Assembly: GCF_000424305.1 (NCBI RefSeq)
Contig: NZ_AUJQ01000008.1
Coordinates: forward strand, 124,001 to 188,000
Reading direction: 5' to 3'
DNA from: Pseudobutyrivibrio ruminis AD2017
GTDB taxonomy: Bacteria > Bacillota > Clostridia > Lachnospirales > Lachnospiraceae
Length of the DNA: 64,000 nt
Positions 25,738 through 36,400 of this stretch are shown piece after piece; position 1 is the stretch's first letter; each line of letters starts with the position of its first letter. The position numbers were made by a program, and so were the translations under genes. Under the pieces are notes generated by a model. The model was not told where the DNA came from. It did not search any database and saw only the letters and a program-made list of their open reading frames with translations.

Positions 25738-28700
25738 TTACTTTCTAAGCAACTTTGCTAGTAGTCCAAGCTTTCCTGCAATTGCTGCCCCAACTCCTGC
25801 AATGATTATAACAGATGCTGCTGCAACTGGCACTACTGGAAATGCTGTTTTATCCTTACCTGCTTCTGGAACCTGATCTTCATCGATAGTTTCAGATGGC
25901 TGTGAATCTACAGTAGCTTCTTCATCATCTGCTGGTTCTTCTGTCTCATCCTCTACTACTTCTTCTGTAGTAGCATCATCAACATTATCATTACCAAGGA
26001 TTGCATCTCTTACTGTTCTGAATCTGTTAACTGCATTTCTTACTACACGGCCAACTGGTGTGTTAGCGATTGGAGCGATTACTGCGTCAACTGCCTTATC
26101 AATAACCTTATTAATGCTTCTAACTACAGCTGCTGCAGGGTTGCTGCCGTGACCACCATTTCCACCGTTACCACCTGGAGCAACTGATGGAGCTGCCTTG
26201 ATAAGCTTAATGTCATCGCAGTTTCTTACTCTGAATACTGGTACTGAAACATCAGAATCTCCTTCTGGATGCTTGTAAAGAACACCTGCTGCAGAAACTG
26301 TAGCGCCAACCTTTACAAAATCAGTAAGAGTGTTCTTACCAGTTGTAGCTGATTTGATATAACCATCGATAAAGATAGCTGCCTCAACGCCTGTATCATC
26401 CATGAGCCAGAACTCTTCGATAGCACCGTCAGCACCGATTGCAACTCTTGTTACCTTACCTTCTGTTTCAAGTAATGAACCACCAAGGTTATCGTAATCC
26501 ATTGCAGTCTTTGTATCTACCTTCTTAGGTGCCCAGATATATGGGTCATCCTTAAGAATCTTGTATGAAATAACCTTTAATTCCTTATCTCCCTGATACT
26601 GTGATACATAACCAACGATACGCATCTTTGTACCGATTGCAAGACCTGGTGTTGCATATGGGAAGATATCAATACCAGCTGTCTCATCCTGAAGATAAAT
26701 TGTATCGAAGAATGTTGTGTTTTCGTTGTCTGTACCAGATGTTACATAGCCTTCTACAGCAAACACATCATTCATCTCACCAGCTCTTGCTTCAGCGATT
26801 GTTGATACTGGAAGCTCAACCTGTGAACCATCTAAAATGTTGTTTACGATTGTGTGGTTTACATAAGGAAGAGAATCGTTGTTGTCCATCTCTGCCTTTA
26901 CTTCGAAGTCTGAAAGGAATACACCACCGGCTACGATAATCTGTCCGCCTGCTTTTGTCTTCTGACGAGCGAGGAATGTAACGTTGCCTTCGTTGTCATT
27001 TTTCTTTCCCTTTACTCCGTTTTCAAGAGCGCCTTCGATTGCTTTACCATTGTCATCCTTGCAATCTACAGAATATGTTGTGTCATATCCCTTTACAAGC
27101 CATTCTGCTGCATCTACAACATCGTTTGCTTTTGCATTTGAAATATCAACTGAGCAGCCTGAGTACTGGCTGTACTTCTGGCCTTCTCTAAAGCCTGCAA
27201 GAAGCTCTGAATCAAGATTTACATTTGTAGGATACATTCTGTAAACCTGACCACCATTGTTCTTGTCATCGCAAACCTCATCAGAACCCATGCGGATTGT
27301 AGCACCGATTGCTGAAAGAAGCTTGTTCTGTTCTGTACCTGTCTGACCCTCTGCTGTATCTGAGTAATCAGCCAAACCGCAAACTGCAACTGAACCACCG
27401 TTTGCAACGTAGTTCTTAACAGTATCGATAAACTCATCTTCGAAATGGCTTACCTTGTAATCACCTGCATTAGCTGTTCCTGTCTTCTTAGCTGGTGCTG
27501 AAACAACAAGAAGCTTAGCATTCTTAAGTGTATCAGCTGTAATCTTATCCTTTACAACTGTTGCACGAATATTCTTTGCTGCGCAAAGCTTAATAAACGC
27601 ATTTACGTTTCCACCGTAGTAACCTGTTACATAATCATTTCCATGTGTACCATCGATAATGATATCTGCAATCATAGATGGAAGTGCGTAGCTTACCTGA
27701 AGCTTATCTGTGTAAACCTTTGGCACACCGTTAAGTGTTGCTCTAACTGTAATTTCATAAGTTACCTGACCTGCTTCATTGTAAACAAAATCAGTCTTGA
27801 ATGTTGCTGTGTCATTTGCAGGAACTGAAGCAACCCCAGCTTCCTCGCCTGTAAGTGATGCAACCTGTGTTTCTTTACCATCAACATCCTTAAGTACAAC
27901 GTCGATGAAGTCAATATCAAGAGCGCTTGTCTCGTTGTTGTATAAATCAACATTTACGTCAAGGCTTTCTCCCTTAACTGGAAGAACTGTGTTTGTGTAT
28001 GTCTTGTTGATACCACAAGCTTCAACCTCACCTACCCATACAGGAGCTGTAACTGCGATATCGCCGTCATCCTCTGTAATCTTTAAGTAGTAGTATGAGT
28101 AATTTGAAGGTACCTCAAATTTAACAGTTGTATCATTTGTTGATACGTTCTGCATTGCGATTGACTGACCACCGTTTACGATGACTTCAACTCTGCCAAT
28201 CTTTGAATCTGTAGGATCCTTGATATCTGCCTTAAGCTCAACTGTATCACCTACTGCATCCTTCTCAAGGATTGTACCCATGATGTAATTATCAAGTGTG
28301 TAATAAATTGAAAGATCGTTATCCTCTGTTGCGTAGATACGATAGTTTCTCATTGCATCATAGATAGCATTTTCGTTGTTAACATCAGCAAGCATTACTG
28401 TACGTGCTGTGTTGGCATCGCCCCACTTACCCTTGTGGTTATCCTGGTTGTTTGTAGGAGCTACGTGCCATCCCTTATCAAGCGCACGTGTGTAATACTC
28501 GTATGATGGGAAGTAACCTGAAGAACCGATTGTTCCTTCACCATTACCAACCTCAATCATTGTGATAAGGTTATCGTTCTCTTCTGAGTAATATGCGAAA
28601 TCACTGAAATCACCGAAGGTTGTACCTGGGTGGTTGAACTGGCTGATTGAATCAGGAACAGTTCTAAGTGCTGCATAGTAGTTCTGAAGAGCTGTTGAAT

Positions 28701-31700
28701 ATGTTGAGAACTCTGTCTGTGTACGGCTCTGGAAACCTGGTGTGTTGAATGTATTCATATGACCAAGTCCGTTTGACCATGTCATTTCGTAACCGTAAGC
28801 ACATGTGAATTTGTCTGTTGAATACTTCTTTACAAGATTGTGAGCGTATGTCCACTCGTCATCTGCTGATTTATCAACATTCTCAGTAATCTTTGATTCC
28901 TTCTCGTTATCAATTGAGTTACTGTGGTCTGTAATAACGATGTAATCTAAGTTATCTACTTTTGTTGCATGCTTTAAGGCATCCTCAAGTGAACCAGCAC
29001 CATCGGAAATGTTTGTATGAGCATGAACCTGTCCGAAGTAGATGTTGTATTTGTCATTAAGTCTCTTTGTAAACTTAATTGTCGATACTGCGCTATCCTT
29101 GTAGCCTTCTTTTGTAGCCTTTACCTGAAGCTGGCATGGAAGAGACTCAAGCTCAAATGAACCTGTGTATGTGATCCAGTCATCATGCTCTTCTTCATTT
29201 TCCTCTTTAGCTTCTTCCTCTGAAGTCGCAGTAGTCTTTGCATCAGCTGCTGCAATCTCTTCTGCAGTCATGTATCTGTAGAGGATTGTTGCATCTTCTG
29301 TCTTTGTCTTAAGTGATACCTTCTGGTTTTCGATAACGGCACCACCGTTTGGTGCAGCCTTTACTGACTGAACCTGAGCCTGAGTATACATGTAGCTAAC
29401 TGTGATACTCTTTTCCATACCCTCTTTTGTAGCGTATGCCTGAATTGTTGCAGGAAGCTCAGTGATTGTAAGCTTTTCGTTTTCATCATACTTAGCAAAT
29501 TCGCCACCGTTTACTGAATAGTAAATGTCAGCGCCTTCTGTAAGTGATGAAAGATCAATCTTCTGTCCAATAGCAACTTCTGAGCTACCTGGATTTGCAA
29601 CTACAAATCTTGCTCTAGTAGGGTCAACAACTGGGGTTCCTGATAATACAACACTATCCATACGGATAACGCCGCCCTTAGATGGCTCCTTATCACCCTT
29701 AGCATTTAAATTGCCTGGAACAAATCTGATATAAAGCTTCTCAGCATTTGCTGCTGCATTTGGAACATTAAATTTGAAATCTATATAATATGTAGGAGCA
29801 TAAGATGTCTTTGCAATACCGTCTGCAATATCGCCAGAACCATTTACCTCATACTGCTCCATGATTTCTTTGCCTTTTTCATCCTGCTTACCAGATTTCT
29901 TGTATGCAGAATATTTGTATGAGTATGTACCTGTCTTAAAGTTTTTGAAGTTCTCGCCATCTGTTGAGTACTGTAACTGGAATGAACCAGCTGCTGTATT
30001 TGAGGCTCTCATTCTAAAACCAAGTTCAAGGTTGCCATATCCTGATGTTGAAAGTGCAAGCTGCATATAATCAGTATTAGCATTTGCAACACCAGTTGAT
30101 CCCATATAATAGCTTGTTGAGCCTGTTGTTGTGCTCTTTGCAGATGTCCATGGCTGTGTCTCTACGCCGCCAACAACTGAAGTAAACTTAGCTGTTTTAT
30201 CAAGCATATCGTTTGTAGTGTATTTATCACCATAGATTCCTGTAGAGCATTCTTCAAACTCGTTGTAATGAGCATTACCTGCCCACTGTGCAACAAAAAG
30301 TCTTTCGTCCTCGTACTCAAGCTTAACTGTCTTTTCCCCTTCTGCTAAAGCGAAGAAGTTAAATACGTAAGCTGGATCTTCCTTGAAGCCATAAGCCTTG
30401 AAATCACCACCGTAGTATTCGAAAGCCTGAACGCTAGAGCCAACCTTTACAGATGTGCTCTTAAGATAGAAGTTACCGGCATTCTTGTCATCTGCTGATG
30501 CAAGAGTCCATGTGCTTTCATCTGTTGCTTTATCTGCAAGAATAAGATTGATTGTTGTCTTTTTCTTGCCGTCCTTTTCTGTTTCTACCTTTTCGATTGT
30601 AAGATACTTACCATCTTCTGTTTTGAAAAGATAGTTTCCGTTTTCGTCGATTGAAACTGTAAGGACAACAGCCTCTGTACCCTTGATATCGATTGTGGCA
30701 TCTTCAGCTGGCTTAAGGTCAATTCCCTGAAGACCACCCTTTTCAGCAACTGATGTCATAACCTTGCCTGAGCCTGGATGATATGCAACTACCTGGTCGC
30801 CATCATAAAGCTCTCTTGTAAGAAGCTTTCCTACAGTGTTTTTAGGATCTGGTGTAGGCTCTTCCTTAACATGAAGCTCAGGAACTGTGTATGCATTAAG
30901 CTTGAATGCATCGATTTTATCTGTTCCTGCAATATAGCTGTATGTTGTAAATGTTTTGTAGAACTCGATGTACTGTGGCTTATCGATGTTCTTCTTTGCA
31001 TCATGATAGATAGCCTTTGTGTTCTTAATCAATAAGCTTCCATCTTCCTGTGTCTCTACTGACCATGTGCTGTAATCTGTCTTTTCAGTTGTAAAAGAAA
31101 GAGCACTGCCTGTAGCTGCAGTTGTTAGATAATGCTTTGTTAATACATTTCCAACAAAAATATTTGATGTGATGTAATACTCACCATCTGCATCAGCCTT
31201 CTCTAATGAAAGCTTTGCGATAGGTGCTTCAGCCTCTGCGTATGTAAGGTGCTTATTATCATCAAGCTCTGCCTTGATAGCTTCAAGCTTTGTATTGCCC
31301 TTCTTATCAGCAGCTGTAGCTGTTGTTGATAAGATGTTTGCATCATTAAATGCAAGAACAAATTCTTGATTTGCATCAAGCTTTGTTACATCTGTAATCT
31401 TGCTTCCTGCTGCAAGTGTGTAAGTAAAGGAAACGATTTCACTCTTCTTATCATCCTTTGTAGCATAAGCGTAGATTGTAGTGTCCTTTGTGATTACAAC
31501 TTCTTCCTTATATGGAGAATAGTTATCCTCGCTACCGTTTACGTTGTAATAAATCTTTGCATCTTCATCAGCGCATGTAAGTGCTACCTTAGCGCCGAAT
31601 TCAACTTCACTTTTAGTCTCAATAGAAGCTGTAGGTGCTGCAACCTTTGCATCGCCTGCGTTTTTGGTTGTAAGCTTGTAGAAAGCTGTAGACTGGTTAG

Positions 31701-32544
31701 CAATATTCTTAGGGAAATCTCCAGTCTTTGTTAAACCATAGCCTCTGAAATCCTGCTTGTTGTATACCCCTAAATAACGAGTAGTTCCTTTAGAGTCCTC
31801 AGCTGATAGATATCCATTATCAGCTAATTCCCATCTGGCGCCTACTTCATTCTTTGGCATACCATTAACTCTGATACCATTGTTTGTCGCTGTAGTGTAG
31901 AGATAGTTAGAACCAGAAGCAAATGTGTAGTATGTCTTTGTTACTGTCTCTTCCTTCTTCTCGTCCTCTTCTTCTTTCTCTTCTTCTAAAGCATCTTCTT
32001 TTAATTCCTCTGAAGCTTCCTTCTTATCTAAAGAAGGCTCTTCTGTTGCTTCTTCCACAACAGTCTTTGAAGAATCCTCTTCAACTACTAAAGTTTCTTC
32101 AGATGATTTTTCTGAAGTTACTTCTTCAGTTTTGTCCTCTGAATCAGAAAGATTCTTTTCTACTAAAGAATCCTCTTCAACTTCAGCATTGTTTTCTGCA
32201 TTAGCAACAACAGTTTCTTCTACTGTTTTCTTGCTAACGTTCCAAGCATAATCGCTGTCTTTACCATCAGAAATGGTAAGCTCGCTACCGCTAACTGTTG
32301 CAGATACCGCAACAGGTGCAGCTTTAGTTGATGATACGCTTGGCATTACATAGGTTTCGCCATCTGATGTTGTGACTGCAATGGCAATAGAGTCATTAGA
32401 AGTGATTTCGTTTAGACTTACTTTAGTCCATACATGATTGGATTCTTCTGCAAGTGATACAAATGACATATCAGAATATGCAGTAGTTGCAACCATGAAA
32501 AAAGCCAGAACCAAAGAAAGCCCTCTTCGAGCCAATTTTTTCAT
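25738..32544 (-). CDS. Giant surface protein with PHP (CehA/McbA-like) phosphoesterase domain
   Basis: The 2268-residue secreted protein starts at MKKLARRGLSLVLAFF (ATG 32542-32544, GGAGGAG site upstream). Order: signal peptide (1-35); Glu/Asp-rich low-complexity region (about 100-215); chitobiase-C-terminal-like beta modules (near 300, 985 and 1065); a PHP-type metallo-phosphoesterase domain (about 1165-1480) with FGQVHAHTNISDG and YIVITDHSN metal motifs; an Ig-like region; a glutamine-amidotransferase-like fold (about 1630-1850); an OB-like module (about 1930-2100); an acidic linker; and a C-terminal membrane helix (about 2240-2262) ending KLLRK. It probably hydrolyses phosphoesters outside the cell; the substrate is unknown. 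No LPXTG motif is seen. Confidence 0.85.
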   Translation of the reverse strand: MKKLARRGLSLVLAFFMVATTAYSDMSFVSLAEESNHVWTKVSLNEITSNDSIAIAVTTSDGETYVMPSVSSTKAAPVAVSATVSGSELTISDGKDSDYAWNVSKKTVEETVVANAENNAEVEEDSLVEKNLSDSEDKTEEVTSEKSSEETLVVEEDSSKTVVEEATEEPSLDKKEASEELKEDALEEEKEEEDEKKEETVTKTYYTFASGSNYLYTTATNNGIRVNGMPKNEVGARWELADNGYLSAEDSKGTTRYLGVYNKQDFRGYGLTKTGDFPKNIANQSTAFYKLTTKNAGDAKVAAPTASIETKSEVEFGAKVALTCADEDAKIYYNVNGSEDNYSPYKEEVVITKDTTIYAYATKDDKKSEIVSFTYTLAAGSKITDVTKLDANQEFVLAFNDANILSTTATAADKKGNTKLEAIKAELDDNKHLTYAEAEAPIAKLSLEKADADGEYYITSNIFVGNVLTKHYLTTAATGSALSFTTEKTDYSTWSVETQEDGSLLIKNTKAIYHDAKKNIDKPQYIEFYKTFTTYSYIAGTDKIDAFKLNAYTVPELHVKEEPTPDPKNTVGKLLTRELYDGDQVVAYHPGSGKVMTSVAEKGGLQGIDLKPAEDATIDIKGTEAVVLTVSIDENGNYLFKTEDGKYLTIEKVETEKDGKKKTTINLILADKATDESTWTLASADDKNAGNFYLKSTSVKVGSSVQAFEYYGGDFKAYGFKEDPAYVFNFFALAEGEKTVKLEYEDERLFVAQWAGNAHYNEFEECSTGIYGDKYTTNDMLDKTAKFTSVVGGVETQPWTSAKSTTTGSTSYYMGSTGVANANTDYMQLALSTSGYGNLELGFRMRASNTAAGSFQLQYSTDGENFKNFKTGTYSYKYSAYKKSGKQDEKGKEIMEQYEVNGSGDIADGIAKTSYAPTYYIDFKFNVPNAAANAEKLYIRFVPGNLNAKGDKEPSKGGVIRMDSVVLSGTPVVDPTRARFVVANPGSSEVAIGQKIDLSSLTEGADIYYSVNGGEFAKYDENEKLTITELPATIQAYATKEGMEKSITVSYMYTQAQVQSVKAAPNGGAVIENQKVSLKTKTEDATILYRYMTAEEIAAADAKTTATSEEEAKEENEEEHDDWITYTGSFELESLPCQLQVKATKEGYKDSAVSTIKFTKRLNDKYNIYFGQVHAHTNISDGAGSLEDALKHATKVDNLDYIVITDHSNSIDNEKESKITENVDKSADDEWTYAHNLVKKYSTDKFTCAYGYEMTWSNGLGHMNTFNTPGFQSRTQTEFSTYSTALQNYYAALRTVPDSISQFNHPGTTFGDFSDFAYYSEENDNLITMIEVGNGEGTIGSSGYFPSYEYYTRALDKGWHVAPTNNQDNHKGKWGDANTARTVMLADVNNENAIYDAMRNYRIYATEDNDLSIYYTLDNYIMGTILEKDAVGDTVELKADIKDPTDSKIGRVEVIVNGGQSIAMQNVSTNDTTVKFEVPSNYSYYYLKITEDDGDIAVTAPVWVGEVEACGINKTYTNTVLPVKGESLDVNVDLYNNETSALDIDFIDVVLKDVDGKETQVASLTGEEAGVASVPANDTATFKTDFVYNEAGQVTYEITVRATLNGVPKVYTDKLQVSYALPSMIADIIIDGTHGNDYVTGYYGGNVNAFIKLCAAKNIRATVVKDKITADTLKNAKLLVVSAPAKKTGTANAGDYKVSHFEDEFIDTVKNYVANGGSVAVCGLADYSDTAEGQTGTEQNKLLSAIGATIRMGSDEVCDDKNNGGQVYRMYPTNVNLDSELLAGFREGQKYSQYSGCSVDISNAKANDVVDAAEWLVKGYDTTYSVDCKDDNGKAIEGALENGVKGKKNDNEGNVTFLARQKTKAGGQIIVAGGVFLSDFEVKAEMDNNDSLPYVNHTIVNNILDGSQVELPVSTIAEARAGEMNDVFAVEGYVTSGTDNENTTFFDTIYLQDETAGIDIFPYATPGLAIGTKMRIVGYVSQYQGDKELKVISYKILKDDPYIWAPKKVDTKTAMDYDNLGGSLLETEGKVTRVAIGADGAIEEFWLMDDTGVEAAIFIDGYIKSATTGKNTLTDFVKVGATVSAAGVLYKHPEGDSDVSVPVFRVRNCDDIKLIKAAPSVAPGGNGGNGGHGSNPAAAVVRSINKVIDKAVDAVIAPIANTPVGRVVRNAVNRFRTVRDAILGNDNVDDATTEEVVEDETEEPADDEEATVDSQPSETIDEDQVPEAGKDKTAFPVVPVAAASVIIIAGVGAAIAGKLGLLAKLLRK

Positions 32545-32567
32545 TCCTATACTCTCCTCCTTAATTA

Positions 32568-32590
32568 TTTTTGACAAAACGCGTCAAAAA
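32568..32590. promoter_or_regulatory. Inverted repeat in the surface-protein leader
   Basis: TTTTTGAC (32568-32575) and GTCAAAAA (32583-32590) are perfect 8-bp inverted arms around a 7-bp centre. It lies between the predicted promoter and the ribosome site of the giant gene, so it could be an operator or an RNA hairpin. In the remaining 300 bp up to nth I see only AT-rich sequence and the promoter. Confidence 0.45.
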
Positions 32591-32613
32591 AAGCGACCCC
32601 ACCTAATCATCCC

Positions 32614-32642
32614 TATATAGCCCCAAATGATCGGTATGTAAA
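32614..32642 (-). promoter_or_regulatory. Predicted promoter of the surface protein-yibE/F operon
   Basis: On the minus strand: -35 TTTACA (32637-32642), 17-bp spacer, -10 TATATA (32614-32619), 70 bp before the chosen start. Confidence 0.5.
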
Positions 32643-32845
32643 TCGCCTTCCCTAAATCGTTATGTCATGTAATGGTAGAGTATCATTTCTAAATAGTCTT
32701 TTCAATATAAAATTCACACTCTAATCACATTTTCATCACATTGTACAAAAAATTAAAAATCTTCTGTGCTTTTTACTAATTGATACTATTATTCTAAAGT
32801 CTTCCCCTTATACTGTTATCTGTGAATCTGTGTTATTATATTCTC

Positions 32846-33481
32846 ATGAGAAAAAAAGAATTAGCACTTATAGTAATTGAAAGATTAAAAAAAGAATATC
32901 CTTACAGTGATTGCACATTAGATTATGACGATGCATGGAAACTGCTGGTAAGTGTCAGGCTCGCAGCCCAGTGTACCGATGCCAGGGTTAATGAAATCGT
33001 TCCACATCTATATGAAAAATTTCCAACAATATCAGCCATTGCAGACGCTGATGTAAATGAAGTGGAAGAAATCGTGCGCCCATGCGGCCTGGGCAAATCA
33101 AAAGCCAGAGATATCGTGGCATGCATGAAGATGCTCAGGGATGTCTATGATTGTAAGGTTCCTGATACCATGGAGGAATTACTAGCTCTTCCTGGAGTTG
33201 GTCGCAAATCCGCTAACCTTATTTTAGGTGACGTTTTTGGCAAGCCTGCCATCGTAACTGACACCCATGCCATCAGACTTTCCAACAGAATTGGCCTTGT
33301 AGACAATATAAAAGAGCCATCCAAGGTTGAGATGGCTCTTCGAAAAATAATACCGCCTGAGGAAGGCAACAACCTTTGCCACAGATTGGTTGACCACGGT
33401 CGTGCCGTTTGTACTGCCCGCACCGCACCTTACTGTGACAAATGCTGCCTTTCAGATGTATGTAAGAGAAATGGAGTTTAG
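32846..33481 (+). CDS. nth: Endonuclease III
   Basis: Base-excision-repair glycosylase/AP lyase for oxidised pyrimidines. 211 residues from MRKKELALIV. The helix-hairpin-helix LPGVGRKSANLI carries the catalytic Lys region, TDTHAIRLSNRIG holds the catalytic Asp, and the C-terminal [4Fe-4S] loop has the spaced cysteines in CTARTAPYCDKCCLSDVC. No clear Shine-Dalgarno precedes the ATG. It is convergent with the arabinanase gene: the two stop codons are only 3 bp apart and no terminator separates them. Confidence 0.95.
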   Translation: MRKKELALIVIERLKKEYPYSDCTLDYDDAWKLLVSVRLAAQCTDARVNEIVPHLYEKFPTISAIADADVNEVEEIVRPCGLGKSKARDIVACMKMLRDVYDCKVPDTMEELLALPGVGRKSANLILGDVFGKPAIVTDTHAIRLSNRIGLVDNIKEPSKVEMALRKIIPPEEGNNLCHRLVDHGRAVCTARTAPYCDKCCLSDVCKRNGV

Positions 33482-33484
33482 TTA

Positions 33485-36400
33485 TTAAGCTTTCTTGCGA
33501 TATACAACTACGCCTGCTATCGCAGCTGCTAAAGCAATGATAATTACTACTACTGCAATTGGGTTGACACCATTTGATTCAACCGCTGTTTCTTCTACAG
33601 CCTCAGGAGTCTCTTCCTCTGCAATTGTCTTTTCTGTAGTTTCTGTAGCTTCTGTTGTATCTGCAGGTTCCTCTACTTCTTCTGATTCTGTAGTATCCTC
33701 TACTACTTCCTCATCCTCTGTAGTTTTCTCAGTAGTATCCTGCTTAGCTGTCTTAGTAGTCTTTGTGCTCTTCTTTGTAGTAGTACTTGCAACCTTTCCT
33801 GTTGTTGGAACTGCTGCATCTGCTATTACCTGTGTCTGAGCAACAGCTGCTGGTGCAACTGTCTGTGAACTACTGCTGCTTGAGCTGGAATTGGATGCAG
33901 ATGGCTGTGTAGATGGTGCGCTAGGTGTTGAAGGCTGTGATGGAGTGCTTGGCTGTGATGGCTGACTTGGCTCAGCTGGTTTATCAGGGGTTTCTGGAGT
34001 TGCAGGTTCTTCATCCTGCTTTAACTCTTCAGCTGATGGTCTGTTTGTTGTAAACAATGCTGTTGCAACAACATCCTTTCCATCTGCCAATCCATCGTTT
34101 ACTCTAACAACAATTCCATTATTGAAAATGTCATGCTCTGCTGCACTTACCTGCATAGGAGCAAATGCTGATTTGATTGATTCAAATAATGATGTAACAA
34201 TGTTTTCAATTTCTTCTACAACAGGCACATCTTCAATCTCAGTCTGAACTTCATCAGCATCAGTTGTCTTATCAGCAGACTCTTCAATATTCTCATCTGT
34301 TGTTTTCTCCTCAGCTTCCTCAGTTTCTTCTGTTAAATCCTCTTCAGTTAATTCTTCTTCAGTTAATTCTTCTTCTGTTAATTCTTCTTCAGAATCTTCA
34401 ACTAACTCTTCTTCAACATAAAGCATGTCATTTGGAACATTTACTGAATACCAGCCGTTACCAATGTGAGCCATCTTCTTACCAGGATATTCGCCAAGCA
34501 AATCCTGCTGCTTTTCATCTACCGCATATGCGAATGTATCACCTGGGAATTCTGTGTTATCAAGCTTAACATATACCCTTGTCTGGCCTTCTACTTCTGG
34601 CTCTTCCTCATCGATTGCCTTATTAACTACCTCAGGATTTTCTGGTTCTTCTGGTTCTTCTGGTTCTTCTGGCTCATCCTTATCTTCCTTCAAGGTGCTT
34701 TCGTAGATATTCTTTATCTCGCTACCTGTAAGAGCAGTATCGTATATACGAACATCATCAAACATTGCATTTCTAACATCTTCATCTGTCCAAATATCTC
34801 CTGCGCCTACCATTACATGGTTAGCATTTTGGATTGCTGCACCTTGTCCAGAGAAGCAATTTGAAATATCTTTTTTATCGTATACTATCTCATTTCCATT
34901 CAGATATACCTTAATTCCATTTGGAGCTACTGTGTAAGTTACAAGCTGCCATTTGTTTGTAAGGTCACTGTAAGATAAGCCTGGAACTGCATCTGAATAA
35001 TCATTTGCATTAATTCTTCCAATCAGGTTTGCTCCAATTCTAGTCATTGGATATGTTCCTGTAGATGCTCCATCTGCCAGCCAATCTGCTTCAAACAATG
35101 CACTGTGTTCCCATGTAGATGAATCAATATTTACCCACATACTTACAGTGTATCCAGCTTTATCCACATTGGAAAATACATCGCTTGGTAGTGATAAATA
35201 GTTTACCTGCTTGTTGCCAGCTTCATTTTCAAGCTTAAGCACCTGTCCTCTTTCTTCATCAGTAACCACCTTAGCATCACCCTTAAGTGTTGCAGCGCTA
35301 TCTTTTGTAGATGCTGATGTAGCACTGACAGCATCTCCATCAACACTATCAAAATCGTAGCCTACGATTACCTTTGGAGCATCGTATACAAGCACCTTAA
35401 ATGAAGCATCTGTGCTGTAACTATTTACTGTAACTTTGCCTGTAAGAGTAACCTCTGTATCTGATGAAGGAGTGCCTACCTTACCATCAGCTGAAAGTAC
35501 AGCCTGATTATCTGATGACCATTCAATCTTAGCCTTGCCAAGTTCAGTAGGAAGCTGAATATTCTCACGTGTAGATTCAGGAATAATATCCTTAAGCTGC
35601 TCAATCACCTTGCCTGCAGCTGTTTCATCTGTTTCCTCGTATTTGCTTCCCCAGATTGCAAGGTTGTTATTTCCATTTGCAGTAAATGTCATGGTCTTTT
35701 CACCATTGTCATTTGTCTGCTCGAAGAATACGCCCTTGTAGGTTGCGTTATCTGCGTTGATTGTTACGTATGTGTAATCACGGTCTGTTGCATCTGCCAT
35801 TGACCATGTACCTGTTACATCACCTGTAACTGTACCGTCTGCATTCAGCTCAACAGACTGAGTAGAAATCATGCTACCGTCCTTTTCTGCATTGCCATGA
35901 TTTACATACTCGTATGTACCAACAACATCATCCATTGTGTACTTTTGAATCTGCTCATTTCTGTTTTCGTAAACAGCTGTTACAAGCCAGTCATCCTCAT
36001 TTAAGAACTGCTGATGTACTCTTACCTCATGTCCCTCTCCTCTTGAAGAATCTAAGAATCTCTGATGATAGATGAGATAATATTTTCCATCATCTGTAAT
36101 GAGTGCTGAATTGTGACCTGCTGCACGATAACCTGGCTGTCCGTAGAACTGATAGTTACCAATCAGCTTTGTACCATACTGATAGCAGTTCTTTCCACTG
36201 CCTGCTGCATTCTTTCCAGATGCATCCTCGTATGGTCCCATTGGATTCTTAGAACGGAATAATCTCATGTTATATCCGCCTGTTGTTGTAAGGCCACCAT
36301 AGGTTTCATACATGTAATAGTAACCTGTGTTTTTGTCATATTCGATGTATGGACCTTCACCTGACTGATGATTTCCACCAGCGATGTGTGTTCCAAAATA

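Noticed and set aside
31366-31734. Long open frame opposite the giant surface gene as a real gene
   Set aside because: It is a plus-strand frame inside a well-supported minus-strand coding sequence with no ribosome site. Its Cys/Ile/Leu-rich content is what antisense of Thr/Lys/Ala-rich coding gives.
33481-33485. Terminator between nth and the arabinanase
   Set aside because: The stop codons are 3 bp apart and I see no hairpin with T-run on either side.
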